Shown here piece by piece: positions 18,013 to 30,344 of a DNA stretch of 64,000 nucleotides (its first letter is position 1; each line of letters starts with the position of its first letter). Under the pieces are notes generated by a model that was given only the letters and a program-made list of their open reading frames with translations, had not been told where the DNA came from and searched no databases. The DNA is from Protula sp. h YS-2021 (lineage: Eukaryota; Annelida; Polychaeta; Sabellida; Serpulidae): contig OX457031.1 in NCBI GenBank assembly GCA_949752745.1, forward strand, positions 42,899,769 to 42,963,768, in the 5' to 3' direction. The position numbers and the translations under genes are program-made.

Positions 18013-21000
18013 ATGGATAATCATGCACACAAAATTGGGTATTTAGTACCGATATTTCTTACAGTTTTTGTCATAATTGTAACGTTTATTTTCAATGGAT
18101 TGGCATCATCGGGACCTAACGGTAAATTTCACTTTATAATGTTTATGTGTACGGATATAATTTGTAATATAAATAACTGCCCCATCTCTCCAACCTTTCA
18201 GAGTTTTCAAAGAAATTTTCTTCAAAATTGTATGCTTTTTGTGAAAAAAACTAGGCGTTCCCACTATTTTCAATGCTTTTTGTCCTCCCTCAACCTTCGA
18301 AAATATAGATGTAATTGACATGTTTTAATAGTCACCTTTTATGTCTTTTGTGCTGCAATATAAAAAGCAGGGCACTTGGACGAAAAAGGAAGACGGGAAA
18401 CCAAATAAAGCTCGATTACTTTTTTCAGTAGGAAATGGCGCTATAAAATTAAGGAATAAATGAAAGTGACAAAGAATGCGACGCATGCTCATAACGGTTA
18501 AACCGATCACAGAATTAACTTTCAATTAATGGAAGTTCTTTAATTATATGTGAACGCATGAAAACAATTGCATATTATAATATACTGAATATGGAGCATT
18601 TCTGGATTTAAAAAATACTAATAAAGGTTGCAAGAATTCAGCAGTTTAATCAACTCTACCATGATCGGAACTTCCAAAATTGTTCACTTAAGGCATACGA
18701 GACCACGTGCGCATTTTATTTTTTACAACAGGTGATAGACCTTGATTGGAATTCTCACAACATTATAGTACCGGTATATTTTGAAGTAAAATCAGGAAGG
18801 CGAAGATAGGTCACACAAATCACATAAATAAAAAACTTTTCACGACGTTTTGTTATTTGCATTTTGTTTCCTAAGAACTCAGTTTCAATTTGTGTTTGTG
18901 TTGCATAATGACGGAAAACCAAATAAAGCTTTCTATTGAAAAAGTAAACAAGGTTGCCCATAGGCAATTCCCCAGCTCACGAATGCTGATGTCAAGATTT
19001 ATGATGTATAAGTACAATCTGTATCCAAAACCCTAGGAGATACTTTTTCAAGAAAATTGATTTTGGCCAATATTTCCGCCAATTTTTGCGAATTGGCAAA
19101 AAAAGAAATAGCCAATTTGCAGTAAAGTATGCTACTGTTAGTAAAAATTACAAGGCAACGGGACTATTTTCCTGGAATTCGTTAAGATCTTACTGATTGT
19201 TTTTGTTTTCCGTCAAAATGTTTGACTATTGTTTTGGGCAATCACGACAAAAAAATAATGGCCAGGTACGTAATAATGCTTGTTACCTTTCCTTAAAATT
19301 TTAAAACAATAATACTATTTTTAGGCTAATTGAAATTTTACTATTTTTTAGTTTTTCGCCAAAATTTCCCCCAGTATTTTGGTCAATCAGCCGAAAAAGA
19401 GCAACAGCCAGGCAGTAATGGTGTCTGCTACCTTAACTTAAATTTCCAAGAGAGCAAGTCTATTTTCCTGGAATTAGTTCGGATTTAGAAATGTTTGGTT
19501 TTTCGCCAAAAATTTTCCTGGAGTTCATTAAGATTGTACTGAAATTTTTTACCGATTATTGGGCCATTCATAAAATTTCAAGACAGTAAAATTATTTTTC
19601 TGAATTTGGTTAAGAATTTAAGGAATTTTTTAGTTTTCGCCAAAATTTCCGCCAAAAAGCAATCACCAAAATTTTGCTGGCCACGTAGGTAGGGAGGCCT
19701 GATATCTTTCCTTACAATTTCAATACAAAAAATTTTCTGATTTTTTTCGCCAATTTCGCAAATTTTTTTCGTCAGTCACCAGATACTGTAGCAGTCAGGT
19801 AATCAATAATGTCTGCTGCCTTTAATTATAATTTCAAGTCACTAGGATTACTTTCCAGTAGTTTGTTCAGATTTTACTAAAGATTTTTTGGATTTCCACC
19901 AATTTTTGGTGAATCACCAAAAAAAGCAATAGCCAGGTATGTAGTTACGCTGTGTGATCTAACTAAAAATTTCAAGAGAGTAAGACTATTTTCCTGGAGA
20001 TAGCTAAGATTTTACTTAAAATATTGTTTTTTTCGCCAATTTTTCGCGAATCGCAAAAAAGTAATAGCTAGATGGATATTTATGCATTCTATCTGCCACT
20101 CAAATATTTAGAGCGTTGCGACTAAAACCCTAGGAGATAAGTTGTAAAAAAATTGGTTTTTGGCCAATATTTCAAATTTTTGGACAATTGCCAAAAATCA
20201 AGAGCCCGGTGTCCGCTATCATCATCCAAAATATCAAGATATGCTGGCTAAAAACCTAGGACATACGAGGTTTTCAACTTAAAAGCGTACATGCTCACAA
20301 ACGCACATACTGTAAGAAGCTGCGGCTAACAACCTCAGTGATGTCTATCTTTTGCCGGATGTATAATTCAAAACGAGCTCGTTCAGTTAAGGAGATGTTA
20401 CGCAGCCATTACGTGATTTTACTTTGGGCACATTAAAACAAAGCCAGGGAAATTACTTTGAACTAACATTTAAAAATACAACATTCCAAGGAAATGAAAC
20501 ACTAAGGAAACTCAAATAAAATAATAAACTGCGAGCTTAAAATATAACATGAACACAAACAGCCATTTCCCAATGCGTACAATTTCTAATTATATGTTGC
20601 TAATATCATTACTTATATTTCAGCTATATTTCGCAATGCTACAGGAGATGTATCAGATGCTTACTACCTTGAAGTCACACCAGCAGGTTGGGCTTTTTCT
20701 ATATGGGGCATCATATATACATGGCAATGCATTTGGATTGGATATGCCTTATCAACCATTTGCCGGAAAGGAATTGATGGCTATCTATATTATAGGTATA
20801 AATTACCTATGGAATATTTTAACGGAACTGCAATTTTTTAAACCTTTGGTTAAGTCTGTAATGTCTAATATACAAATGCAAATTTCACAAGAGAGTTTAG
20901 ATTTCTCGTGAAGTTGAGGATATCTGTTGTGTCGCAGTACCTTCTTTACGCGTATACTATGTCCTCCCTTTTGTTTAATTATTTTATCTCCCTTAAATGG

Positions 21001-21975
21001 CTGTTAAAACATGTAAAACATGAAATTACATATTTTACCAAATTATTGTATTTATCTGTTACAGCCCTGTGATTATGCCTCCAGCCATGTTTATTGTTTA
21101 TGTGCTGAACTTGGCGTGTAATATCACGTGGCTAGTGCTGTGGGATAGAGAATTTATACCAGGAGCGTTAGTTATTATTGCGTTGCTACCTGTGACACTG
21201 ATTGTTTCCTTATTTATTTCATATCGAGCCGTTTACATTAATCTTTCATTACTTGCTAAACATGGACTTTCCAAAGAGGTGAGCGTTAAACAATTTATTG
21301 GCAAATCCACAATCACGCTAATAAGTTTATGAAAGGTCATTGTACATCATTTGGAAATCTGTAGAACTGAAGGAAATATAACATTTATCAGAAAGCAAAC
21401 AGATTGAGCATAAATTCTACTCAATACACAGTAATTTATTACTTATTTATTTAAATTATTAATTATTTAAAATAGTTAGATTTCAAATAGTTAAAAATAA
21501 TAAGAAGCAACTCTGTGAGAATTTTTTGTTAATCTAGATATGGTGGATTAGGTGGACTGTTCAGAATGGTATGGCATTTTATGCGGCCTGGACTTGCATC
21601 GCTACTAATTTGAATCTAGGCATTGTACTTGCCTATTGGGCAGATATGGAACAATCGGCTGCAAGCAGTGTAGCCTTGTCTGTTCTTGCAGTTGAAATAC
21701 TAGGCTGGTTTATAATTGACATTTTCGTTCTTGATAAATATGGAACTAGATACACATTCAGCCCATATATAGTCGTAGTATGGGCATTGATTGGAATCTT
21801 GGCTAAAAATTATAAAAAAGGTGCAACTAATACAATTTTCACAATGCTACTTTTGGTTTTGGGATCAATTGCACTCATAGCAAAAATTGTAGTTATGACA
21901 GTCAGACATTTCTACAGGAAAAGCAATCCAGCTACAGCAAGATTAGAGTATGATCCTAAAATTCCCACCTTTTAA
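18013..21975 (+). CDS. TspO/MBR-related multi-pass membrane protein, four exons
   Basis: Exons 18013-18121, 20624-20795, 21065-21278 and 21538-21975 join in frame to give 310 residues. All introns are GT-AG (gtaaat/tttcag, gtataa/ttacag, gtgagc/tctag). The start ATG has G at -3 and +4. The protein opens with a transmembrane helix (YLVPIFLTVFVIIVTFIF) followed by FRNATGDVSDAYY and the Trp-rich TPAGWAFSIWGIIYTW (about 55-70). The last resembles the conserved loop-helix of TspO/MBR (tryptophan-rich sensory) proteins. Further membrane helices follow in exons 3 and 4, six to seven in all, with WTCIATNLNLGIVLAYW and a short cytosolic basic tail. This length exceeds the ~160 residues of classic TSPO, so it is a distinct, longer branch. 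The ligand is unknown. No damage is seen. Confidence 0.85.
19020..20345 (+). repeat. Diverged ~150-bp satellite array inside intron 1
   Basis: Six to seven degenerate monomers. Each has a ttttcgccaaaattt-like block, an aatcaccaaaaaaagcaata block, ccaggta.gta.taatg, and a following ttacc..aacttaaaatttcaa stretch. The right edge (20120-20330) carries cctaggagata and a head sequence also found, inverted, at 59890-59990. See the inverted relative at 61250-62880. Confidence 0.8.
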
Positions 21976-22389
21976 CTATATTTTCTAGATTTCGCAGTTG
22001 GTTGTTAAGATGAAAATTACCTACTTATTGAAAAACAGGCATGTTCTTCTAATCATAAAATACTGTGTGTATTCAGTTCAGGTTATGTAATATGGATATT
22101 TGTTTTGTGCTCTGAATCAAATGCATGTTAGAAATATAATGTTAATATACTTTTACAAATTGTAATAGATAACAGGACAGACATAGTTAAAAGAAAAGAG
22201 TTAATAAGCTAGCATTTATAATAATGAAACTTTTACTGCTATGCATTTTTATACTTTTCAAATGTAAATCTTTTGCATGTTTATACTTTAAATATAAAGG
22301 CATTCCATTGTAAAAAAACGAGAAAAACCCTTGCTGACAAATGAATATAAAGCAAGCTTGTAAAATGCTGTAGCTGATAGTCCTTTTGA

Positions 22390-22395
22390 AATAAA
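22390..22395 (+). terminator. Poly(A) signal of the TspO-like gene
   Basis: AATAAA 415 bp after the stop codon, the clearest signal downstream in this orientation. Confidence 0.5.
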
Positions 22396-23679
22396 GGCTT
22401 TTAAACATTACCTGGCGTTCTTAAATTGTGGTTGACAAAGTATATTACAGGGAATCTAGCAGATCCAAAAAGCTTGGAGAATGATAAAATTCATCCAGAT
22501 TAGCAAGAAAGCAGAGCTATTCGGGTTGCATAATAATGAATTTTTTACCAAATGAACCATTTCCGTAATGTCGGAATTCTGCCCCCAACCCCTAGACCCC
22601 ATTATGTCCCGCTTTTTTTGTACAGGTCGTAAAGAGTCCTGACTTCTCAGTTTTTAATATTCTATAATGTTATCTTTCAAAATTTTTTAAACTTGATTAA
22701 AATTGATGATCAGATTATCAAATGAAAAGGGGGCCTCCTGAATTGTAACAAAAAATAATGTTTTCTTTTTCATTTGGGTCGTTATTTAGTTACTTTCTTT
22801 CTCAATTTAAATGAATAAAAGCCAACACACACTTCTTGTGGCACATTTATATTGACAAAATCTGGGACTCACATGCCAGCAGAACATTATCTGATCCGAA
22901 TTAGAGAGGTTTCTTATACAGTAAAATATACAATTCGGTCTGACAAATTCAGGTGCCTATACGGAATATATATATAAGTTTCCTAATTATCCAGTTTCTT
23001 GCTACATAGAAACCAATAAGAAATTAGAATAATGTTGTATATTTCCACTCAAAAGGAAATTATAATTTTCTATACTTCTCCAAGGCTAGTGCGACTGGCA
23101 GGGCCACGAAAAACCCGAAACCCTCTTGAAATTAATATTACGCCTAAAACACCAATCAAGGCCAACGCACCATAAAACTACTCTTTGAACTCTCGTTTTC
23201 CTGAAAAACATAAACTTTTATATTCATACCTAAAAATAAACCAGGGACAAAAGTGTAACTAGATTTCGTTACTTGTTTTATGCATGGAGCTGCTTTAGAA
23301 CAAATCTGAAGTATTTAGTTTCCTAATACCCATTTTCATGAGTAAAATATCTTGTATCACTGTAGGTTTTCCAATGTGTTAACATTGGTTATCGCAATCT
23401 ATAACAGAAATATTTTGCGGTATATTACCCCAAAATAAATTGTGAACGGCGTTCCCCTGTTACTATGTTTACAACGCGTAATCAACCAACGACCAACCAG
23501 CGTCAGTGCAGTGATTGAACCGTAACCAACTTATCGGGCACCGCAATCTCAATTGATGGGGAGGCGGGTGGTTATAATTCGAGTGATGGCGTCTACGTCT
23601 AACTACCTCCTAAGAAATTAAATTCTTCAGTTTTAATTTCAAAAATATTGGCTTGTATACTACGAAGCCATCCCTATGG
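22396..23679. other. Intergenic, nothing recognised
   Basis: AT-rich single-copy-looking DNA; no frame with coding character, no clear repeat. Confidence 0.4.
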
Positions 23680-23684
23680 GAGAA

Positions 23685-24215
23685 CTAGAACAGGTGGTAG
23701 AAATTGAACACCAAATGCATGTCCAAAAGACATTGTGCCGGAAAGGCAGAAATAAAAGAAATTGACTTCAGTGTCAAAAACCAAACCATGGAACAAGAGG
23801 CGACAGCGTCAATCACCTCACGGGAAAGCATCAGTTGGGTACTCTTGTAAATAGTGTTTATTAAACGTATTTGTCTGCATATCCTCATGTGCTGACAATA
23901 TGAGTTTCTTGATATAATTAGATATAGATGCTTTAGAAAGATCTAGTGTAATACTGCGCATGAAAGATATAAATAAACGACGCTGTAACATGCTACGGTA
24001 AGTATTTGATCATTTAGTATATACACGTAGTAGGAAGATGGAGCAATGCGCATCTTGTCCAAAAAGGACGGTAATGGTTTCAGGACTACCGCTTCCATGA
24101 ACCATTAACTTCACTGATAGTTTTGCAACGAGTGTATTTCTTCTAGGCGCTTGCCCGACGCCAACGCAACTAGGAAAACGCATTTCAATCTGAGTAGTTC
24201 GTCTGGAATAATAGA
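23685..24215 (-). pseudogene. DIRS-like tyrosine recombinase fragment
   Basis: The segment LKCVFLVALASGKRLEEIHSL (24125-24190) holds the 'VFL.ALA..KR..E.H.L' signature around the first catalytic Arg of DIRS recombinases. Further on, RRLFISF, SKASISNYIKKLIL and a C-terminal IDAVASCSMVW...FNFYHLF follow the family order, where the second Arg and the final Tyr-containing motif would be. There are at least three frame breaks, and the conserved His-x-x-Arg is damaged. It would integrate the circular cDNA. Confidence 0.7.
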
Positions 24216-24559
24216 GTGATAGAAGAGTGGAGAAGTGAGATATTTCTAAACCAGGGACAAATCATAAGGCACCACTGACTTGTCGGAGATAGGACGCTCC
24301 AGCTGGAAGGACTTGAGTAAATCCGAAAATACATCTCAGACAGACAAATCATAACCAGACGAACACTTCAGGATAAACGTGAGCGCTAAGCGATATGTCA
24401 TAATCGACCCAACTGAAATCTTCCTGACTTCAAAGGGATAAAGAAATTGCCCACTACCACAGCCGTGGTTGCCACAGGACCGATGCCTCTATCGATACAC
24501 CATGCTCAAAAAGTCACCAATGTGATGAATACACCTTATTCGTGGAATCTTTGTGGACC

Positions 24560-25117
24560 CATTCCATCCTTTGAATTACCCTCTGAGAGAAACTCTTGGT
24601 TTTCGTAAAGGAAAGCGTTTGCTTTGAGCTGAAACAACTGCGGATTGGGGTATTAATAATCCCAACGAGGTTGCCGCAGACTGCCATACTCCATACAAGA
24701 AAAACTCGACTTTAAAAAACCTTGAGTGCCTATGGGCATCTTTTCTATGGCTTTCTTGTCTAGTAGTTCTTGAATCATAGTGTGGCCCCAATTGTTTGCC
24801 TGATTGATGCTCGTAGGACATGACTAAAGAAGGGTTTGAAACTTGATTGTCGGCGGCAGAAGTTGATGCCCCAACCTGTCCCTTGCAAACGGGAAGGAGT
24901 ACCTCCAAAATCACCAGTAAACTATGTGTTTGGAAGCTGCTACCACTTGCCAATCTTGCCAAAATTTCTTGAACCTTCCTCCTACGGGCGTCTTTATGTT
25001 TGATTTATAAAAAAGAGAGAACAATTCTTCCCAAATATCCATAGAATCTGGTGCAGATCGCAGTAAGATCTCGACCGGACACTTTGATTGGCTGCTGCCT
25101 CTGCTTTGGAGGGGCAC
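24560..25117 (-). pseudogene. DIRS-like reverse transcriptase N-terminal fragment
   Basis: VGGRFKKFWQDWQVVAAS, then in a second frame FPFARDRLG-type and later SRVFLV-type segments, give the typical start of DIRS RT: a Trp-rich linker followed by the first RT motifs. Several frame changes and stops. The catalytic box is not found, since sequence similarity fades near 24560. Confidence 0.65.
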
Positions 25118-25496
25118 CTTGTCTTTTAGAGTCCACTTTAGGCTTCTGGACTTGTGGAGTAGAAGCTGGAGAAGCCCTGGTCTCTTTTTAGGCGCTGACG
25201 TGGTACGATCGACTGACGTTGCCTGGGCCTGCTGCTATATGGATTTCAAGCTCTGTGTTTCAGAGCGTTTTGCAATTTCAGTCTAGCTGACTCGATTATT
25301 TCTTTAAGTACCTCAGTTGGAAAAAGCTCTGACTGTCCATCTATTGAGACGAGCGGAGCTTACACATCCTCTAATGTTAAAGTGCGTTTAAGTTTCACAG
25401 AACACGAGGGTTTGTTTCATTGTAAATATCTTATTTATTTAATTGCATTTGATTATATATTAATTATTTTTTGTTTCTCGATCACCTCCATTGACG

Positions 25497-26252
25497 GTGT
25501 ATTGTGTAAGCTTAGCGGCAAGAAAGGAACTCTAGAGCACGTGGTGTCGGCCTGCACACAAGTTTTAGCTGATGGGAGATATACTTGGTAACACAACCAG
25601 GTACTAGAAGCCCTGGCGGCAAGCATAGACAAGGCCAGAAGGCGGCGGAGTGTCCAACATAGTAACGGTCTACAGTTCATCCAGTTTGTCCCAGAAACTG
25701 GAGTGAGTGGCTTGAGGCAGGCCAGACCATCAGCAGGAGGGATACTAGGAACGAGTGGCGGATGTGATAAGGCAGCTGAGCTTTTCCCGGCACATAGTTG
25801 CAACACACCTACTACCGGATATAGTGTGGTCGCAGGCAAGCAGAACAGTCGTGCTGGTTGAGCTGACGGTGCCATACGAGGAGTGAGTAGACGAGGCGTA
25901 CGAGCCGAAGATACTTAGGTATCAAGAACTAGTAGAACAGTGCCGAGACAAAGGCTGGAAGATGTGGTGTTTCCCAGTGGAGGTGGGGTGCCGAGGTTTC
26001 CCGGCTCAACCGCTGTTGAGGGCACTTGGTATGCTCGATCTCAAAAGAGACGGGCGAGCGAGCAGAAAACGCTTCTCTGTGGATTTGGAGCAAGAGAGAG
26101 AAGAACAGAAAAAGCTTACCGGTTCCGAGTGGGGTCTGATCATCTCCACTGGCCCACTTCCGGAGGTGGTCGATGCAAGGGCCGAAACGACCGTTGAAGG
26201 AAGACGCATCCTGGTGCTGAAACCGGTTTTCTGCGACCCTGTGTTAAAATAG
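25497..26252 (+). pseudogene. C-terminal CCHC and restriction-like endonuclease region of a non-LTR retrotransposon
   Basis: Starts with CKLSGKKGTLEHVVSAC, a CCHC finger whose second Cys is Ser, then GRYTW and, after a stop, HNQVLEALAASI (the RHN-type motif). A second frame (about 25740-26252) gives LPDIVWSQASRTVVLVELTVPYEE, the PD...E-x-T core of a restriction-like endonuclease, one in-frame TGA, then KMWCFPVEVGCRGFPAQ. The RLE nicks target DNA in R2/NeSL-type elements. No reverse transcriptase is left upstream; the piece abuts the oppositely oriented DIRS remnant. Confidence 0.7.
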
Positions 26253-29200
26253 TAGTTTATTCTAGAACATGAGTACACTTAAAATGTCCACCCTTCCAAC
26301 AGAAACCAATTGTGAGTCATCGGATTTATTAGTAATAAAACAATTTGCTTGTGCTTCGTCAAAAAATTGAATAGTTTAAATAGCATTCAACAATCTATGC
26401 TAAGAAATGCTCAAAAATACGAAATTGTAACAAATTAAAAAAAAAACACTTAAAATTTTTAAAACACAGTTTGTGTCGTTACAATATTCATACTGATTTT
26501 TTTTTTTTGTAGTCAAGTTTACAGATTAAAACGTTATATAATCTTTGTTTATGATCCTCAAAATTTTGTCGTCTGAAACTTATTTTGACGAGTCAAAATT
26601 CGCCAACATGACAATTTTAGCACAACTTTCAAACGCTTTTCTTTTCAGTGCAATCTACAGTTTGCTAAAACTGGAAGGGTAGAGGAAAACAAAGGCTTAT
26701 TTAGTAGCCATGTATTTCATTTACCAGCAGACTAAAAAACTTTAAAATAACAGTATCCCATCATGCGAGCTATTCTGACCAAAAAGTACTGATTGACGTA
26801 TTTGCATATAAAAAGCTCATTTCCTACTAATTCCTCAAATATTTGACAAATATAGTCTTATTCACAAACGGTTTGCAGTTGTGTGCCACATAATATTTTA
26901 ATAATACTTTAATCGCTTTAATAAGTCGAAAGTGATGTGTGGGGCAAATAAATTGTCTTGAAAAGAAGTAAAATGATTAAACATGTATTTATCTGCATAG
27001 TTGTGACTTTATTGAATATCTATCGCTATATAATTGCAGCTAAAACACCTTCTGGTGACATCATGATTCAATGCTATGGGGAACGTGAATAATGTAGTAC
27101 AACATAGTCACTAGTCTAAGGTCTTTGTTTCTTTTACAGATGCACAAAACATTTGTGATACAGTTAAGAGGGCGGCTTGCACTTTTTAACCCTTGAAATT
27201 CTATATAACATACAGGTACTCCTCGTGTTATATTCTTTCTTTTGAGTAGAAACTGCAAGTCATCTACGTAACCTTTTAACAGTTGTAAAATATTTTCTCT
27301 TTTGCACATTGCCGTGTGTAGTATTTGTAGTCATTTCTAAAATTGTCGCCAGAATTTTTTTGCAGGGTCTTCTGTCAGTTCAGAAGCGAAGTTAATGATA
27401 ATACACTAATAGTCATCATGCAATACGTTTCCCCAATCCTCCTAGGAAGAAATTTCTCGTGATTTGTGATGGTAAACGAAAACGATATATTATCGCTCGC
27501 ATTTATAAAAGAAATGATAGATTTGCCTAAATGTCAAATTTCTCTGGCACCAAAGCAATACGGGTTTTTAACAACCCGGATGCCATTTTAAAAATTTACT
27601 AAAACTTTCAACAGACAGTTTCAATTTCCATTATGTTCCGAGTATGAGCTGCAAGAGTCATAGTTCCTATAATATAACTTGTCATTGATGTCAATTTTTC
27701 AATCTCGGCGCACGACTGGGGCTAATGGCGTTATTTTAGAAAGGATGCATCACATAAATAACCCAATTATAAATTATGGCGCAGAATTTTTATGGTCAAA
27801 TAACAATTTTGTAATGAGAAAAAAGGATGTTTTCTTCAGATCAGAATATAGAATCTCCCATTTTCGCCCACAACAACAATGAATCTGCAGTTGTAAAACC
27901 ACTCTTTACTCCACTTTGGTAAACTGGACGAGGTCGAAAATAGTGCGCCAGGATACTTCTCAGTGTACTTTTTAAGAAAAGGCATGCCACTCCGAACCTC
28001 GGTGTGCAGGAACATGCGCCGAAAGATCTAGAGCCGCGAAAAATTGAGATCAATGGTGATTTCTATTACAGGAACTGTGACCCTTTCTGACCTAGGAAGA
28101 CAGAAAGGGTCCACTGGGACTAGATGCCTCCAAAACAAGGCTGTTACTTTTTTTTACGTTTGCAGTATTTATGCCCTTCTGGTCAAATATTGAGGTGCAT
28201 TATATCACTTCACTCCATTTTCTTCCCAGTTGGCTGTCAAACAAGTGATTTAATGGAAGTTACAAGGTAAACTCGTATTATCGCTCATTTTCAAGAAGAT
28301 TGTGAACAGATACTGTGACAGGCCATTCTTTGGAGTAGTACATATGCTGTAAACAAACCGATGAATTTCCATATAGGGTGTCAAGTGCACATGGACGGGC
28401 GTTCTGTTGTTTACTACATAAGTCAACCCGAACGAACACACGGAAATTTTTAACCCGGTTCCCTCGCAGTCGAAGTTCAAAATTTTCGCATTTTATTCGA
28501 AACACCCAAAGTGTGATTTGGCTGATTTTCGACAAGGGATGTCACGTTTAGAAACACCGTTTTGTATATGGAAACACTCCTCTGACCACTTTCGGTATGA
28601 GGGGGAGGAGAATGAATGGTTACAGTGGATCCAAATTGGTGAAATGAAAAAAAGCATCTTCAGTGGTTGAAAACAAATTTATTTTGCAAATATCACAGAA
28701 TGATGTAAAACGATGTATATTTTAGTCGATAGTCGAAACTTGCGGCTGGCTTATTTAGTGCAGTTGGAATTTAGGATGATGTTATCAGTAATTTCGATCT
28801 ACTCTCGCCAATTCTATCTCCTCTCGCTCGAATATAACTTAAAATAAGCGGATTCGCACTTAAGGTTTGCCGAAAAGCTGTTCGCGTTTTGAATGAATTC
28901 GGTTAGGATAAAGGTAAAAGAAATTCTAGAACTGGCGACAAAATTCCCTATGCCAGAATCATTCACAAGTTGGCTGTTAAGGGGGCTGAATAATGCGTAA
29001 AATATGTTTAAAAGATCATGATTGCTTTTTAAAATCGAAAATGGGCATCTTAAAAGAAACATAGAATTTTTATGTTTTGTTTCATTACTTCTTTATGATT
29101 TATCACAAAAAAATTCTCATCGGAAAGGCTTGAAAGTATAAATTGGCATGTTATCACGCTTAGGTAATAGATTCAGCCACACCTCAAATTAAATCTTTGT

Positions 29201-30344
29201 ACTTGTGGCAATATTTCCAAAGGAAATAACGTTATTTTGTAAACAAAAGAAAATTCTTGGAAATAGGATTTTTTTCAGATCTAATGGATTTTACATAAGA
29301 TAACCAGAGATAGCATTCGTAGCCCGTGTAATTGAAATAGACACTCATACCCAAGTAATAAGGCAGTTTTATTTTACTAACGGTGCTATTTAACTAACAC
29401 TCCTGTGACTGGGACAAGATACGTCAGGTGAAAAGCACGCGAAACATCGATGCACACCCCACTCTCAGCAGTTTTGTATCAGAAACCGCAGCATCGTGAG
29501 AGATCACAAGCTTTTCCCTCCCAATATCTCAGTGGTAGCGCAACCGAAGGAGCTGGACACTCAAGAAGTTGGGACAGCCAGAGAATCGGCGCTAAGGGTC
29601 AGTCCGCGTGAAGTCATGCAGTGGCTTTGAATATGTATTGAGAAGACTAGAGCACACTGGAATACCCTTCAAAGAAACTGCCCTAGGACTTGAAGGCACA
29701 GGTCCGATAGCAGACTGGGCGACGTCCTGAGCTCTCTCCTTACGATGATTATTTCTGACCACTGGAAACGTCTCTTCCCCTCGGTGCAGGGCAGCACCAG
29801 TCCAAGACTAGCTCCTCTCTCACCTGTCCTTTCCCATGCTCCTGTCACTTTTTCAATGGCAGCCACCAACTTTACCCGCGTCTGAAGTCGAGTGGGCAGA
29901 CGCGACTCACCTATCCAAAACGTCTACCTGAAAATTCTCTTTTAGGAATACTATAAGATTTTACATCAGACAGTTCTTAAGAAAAGAGGTAGCACTGCCA
30001 AATCAGGATGTTGGCCCAATTCTGGCCTTCACTCAGACAGAAAGGCATCATACGAGCCAAGGTGGGGGCTTAGTGTGTCCGCGGTCAGGTTTTGTGTGCT
30101 ATCTGGGAGAGGGGTCAAACACTTTAATGTTTGTTCAATGGCTGAAGCATGCAGTAAGCAGTGTCCGACAGCGTCCTCTGGAATAACTGTGAAGCGGGTG
30201 AACGGAAGCCCTCAGCGCTGCGAAGTCAATTCTTATTGACCCAGGTATTGTCGGACCATCCTGGGTTTGCTTGGGGAGTGGCGATTGGGAGGTGGGCGTG
30301 AGAAGTGTAGGGATCTCAACAATGTGTCTTCACCAGACTGACAC
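26253..30344. other. Long intergenic region without recognised genes
   Basis: AT-rich. A short inverted repeat (gaccctttct ... agaaagggtc, 28078-28110) could form a hairpin. The GC-richer stretch 29400-30340 may be old repeat sequence but matches nothing else in the window. Open frames are short and lack coding character. Confidence 0.4.

Larger units (their letters stand above)
23680..25380 (-). mobile_element. DIRS-type (tyrosine-recombinase) retrotransposon remnant
   Basis: On the minus strand, order gag end, reverse transcriptase start, then tyrosine recombinase, as in DIRS elements. Most of the RT, all RNase H/methylase and the ends are missing. No terminal repeats were identified. Confidence 0.75.
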
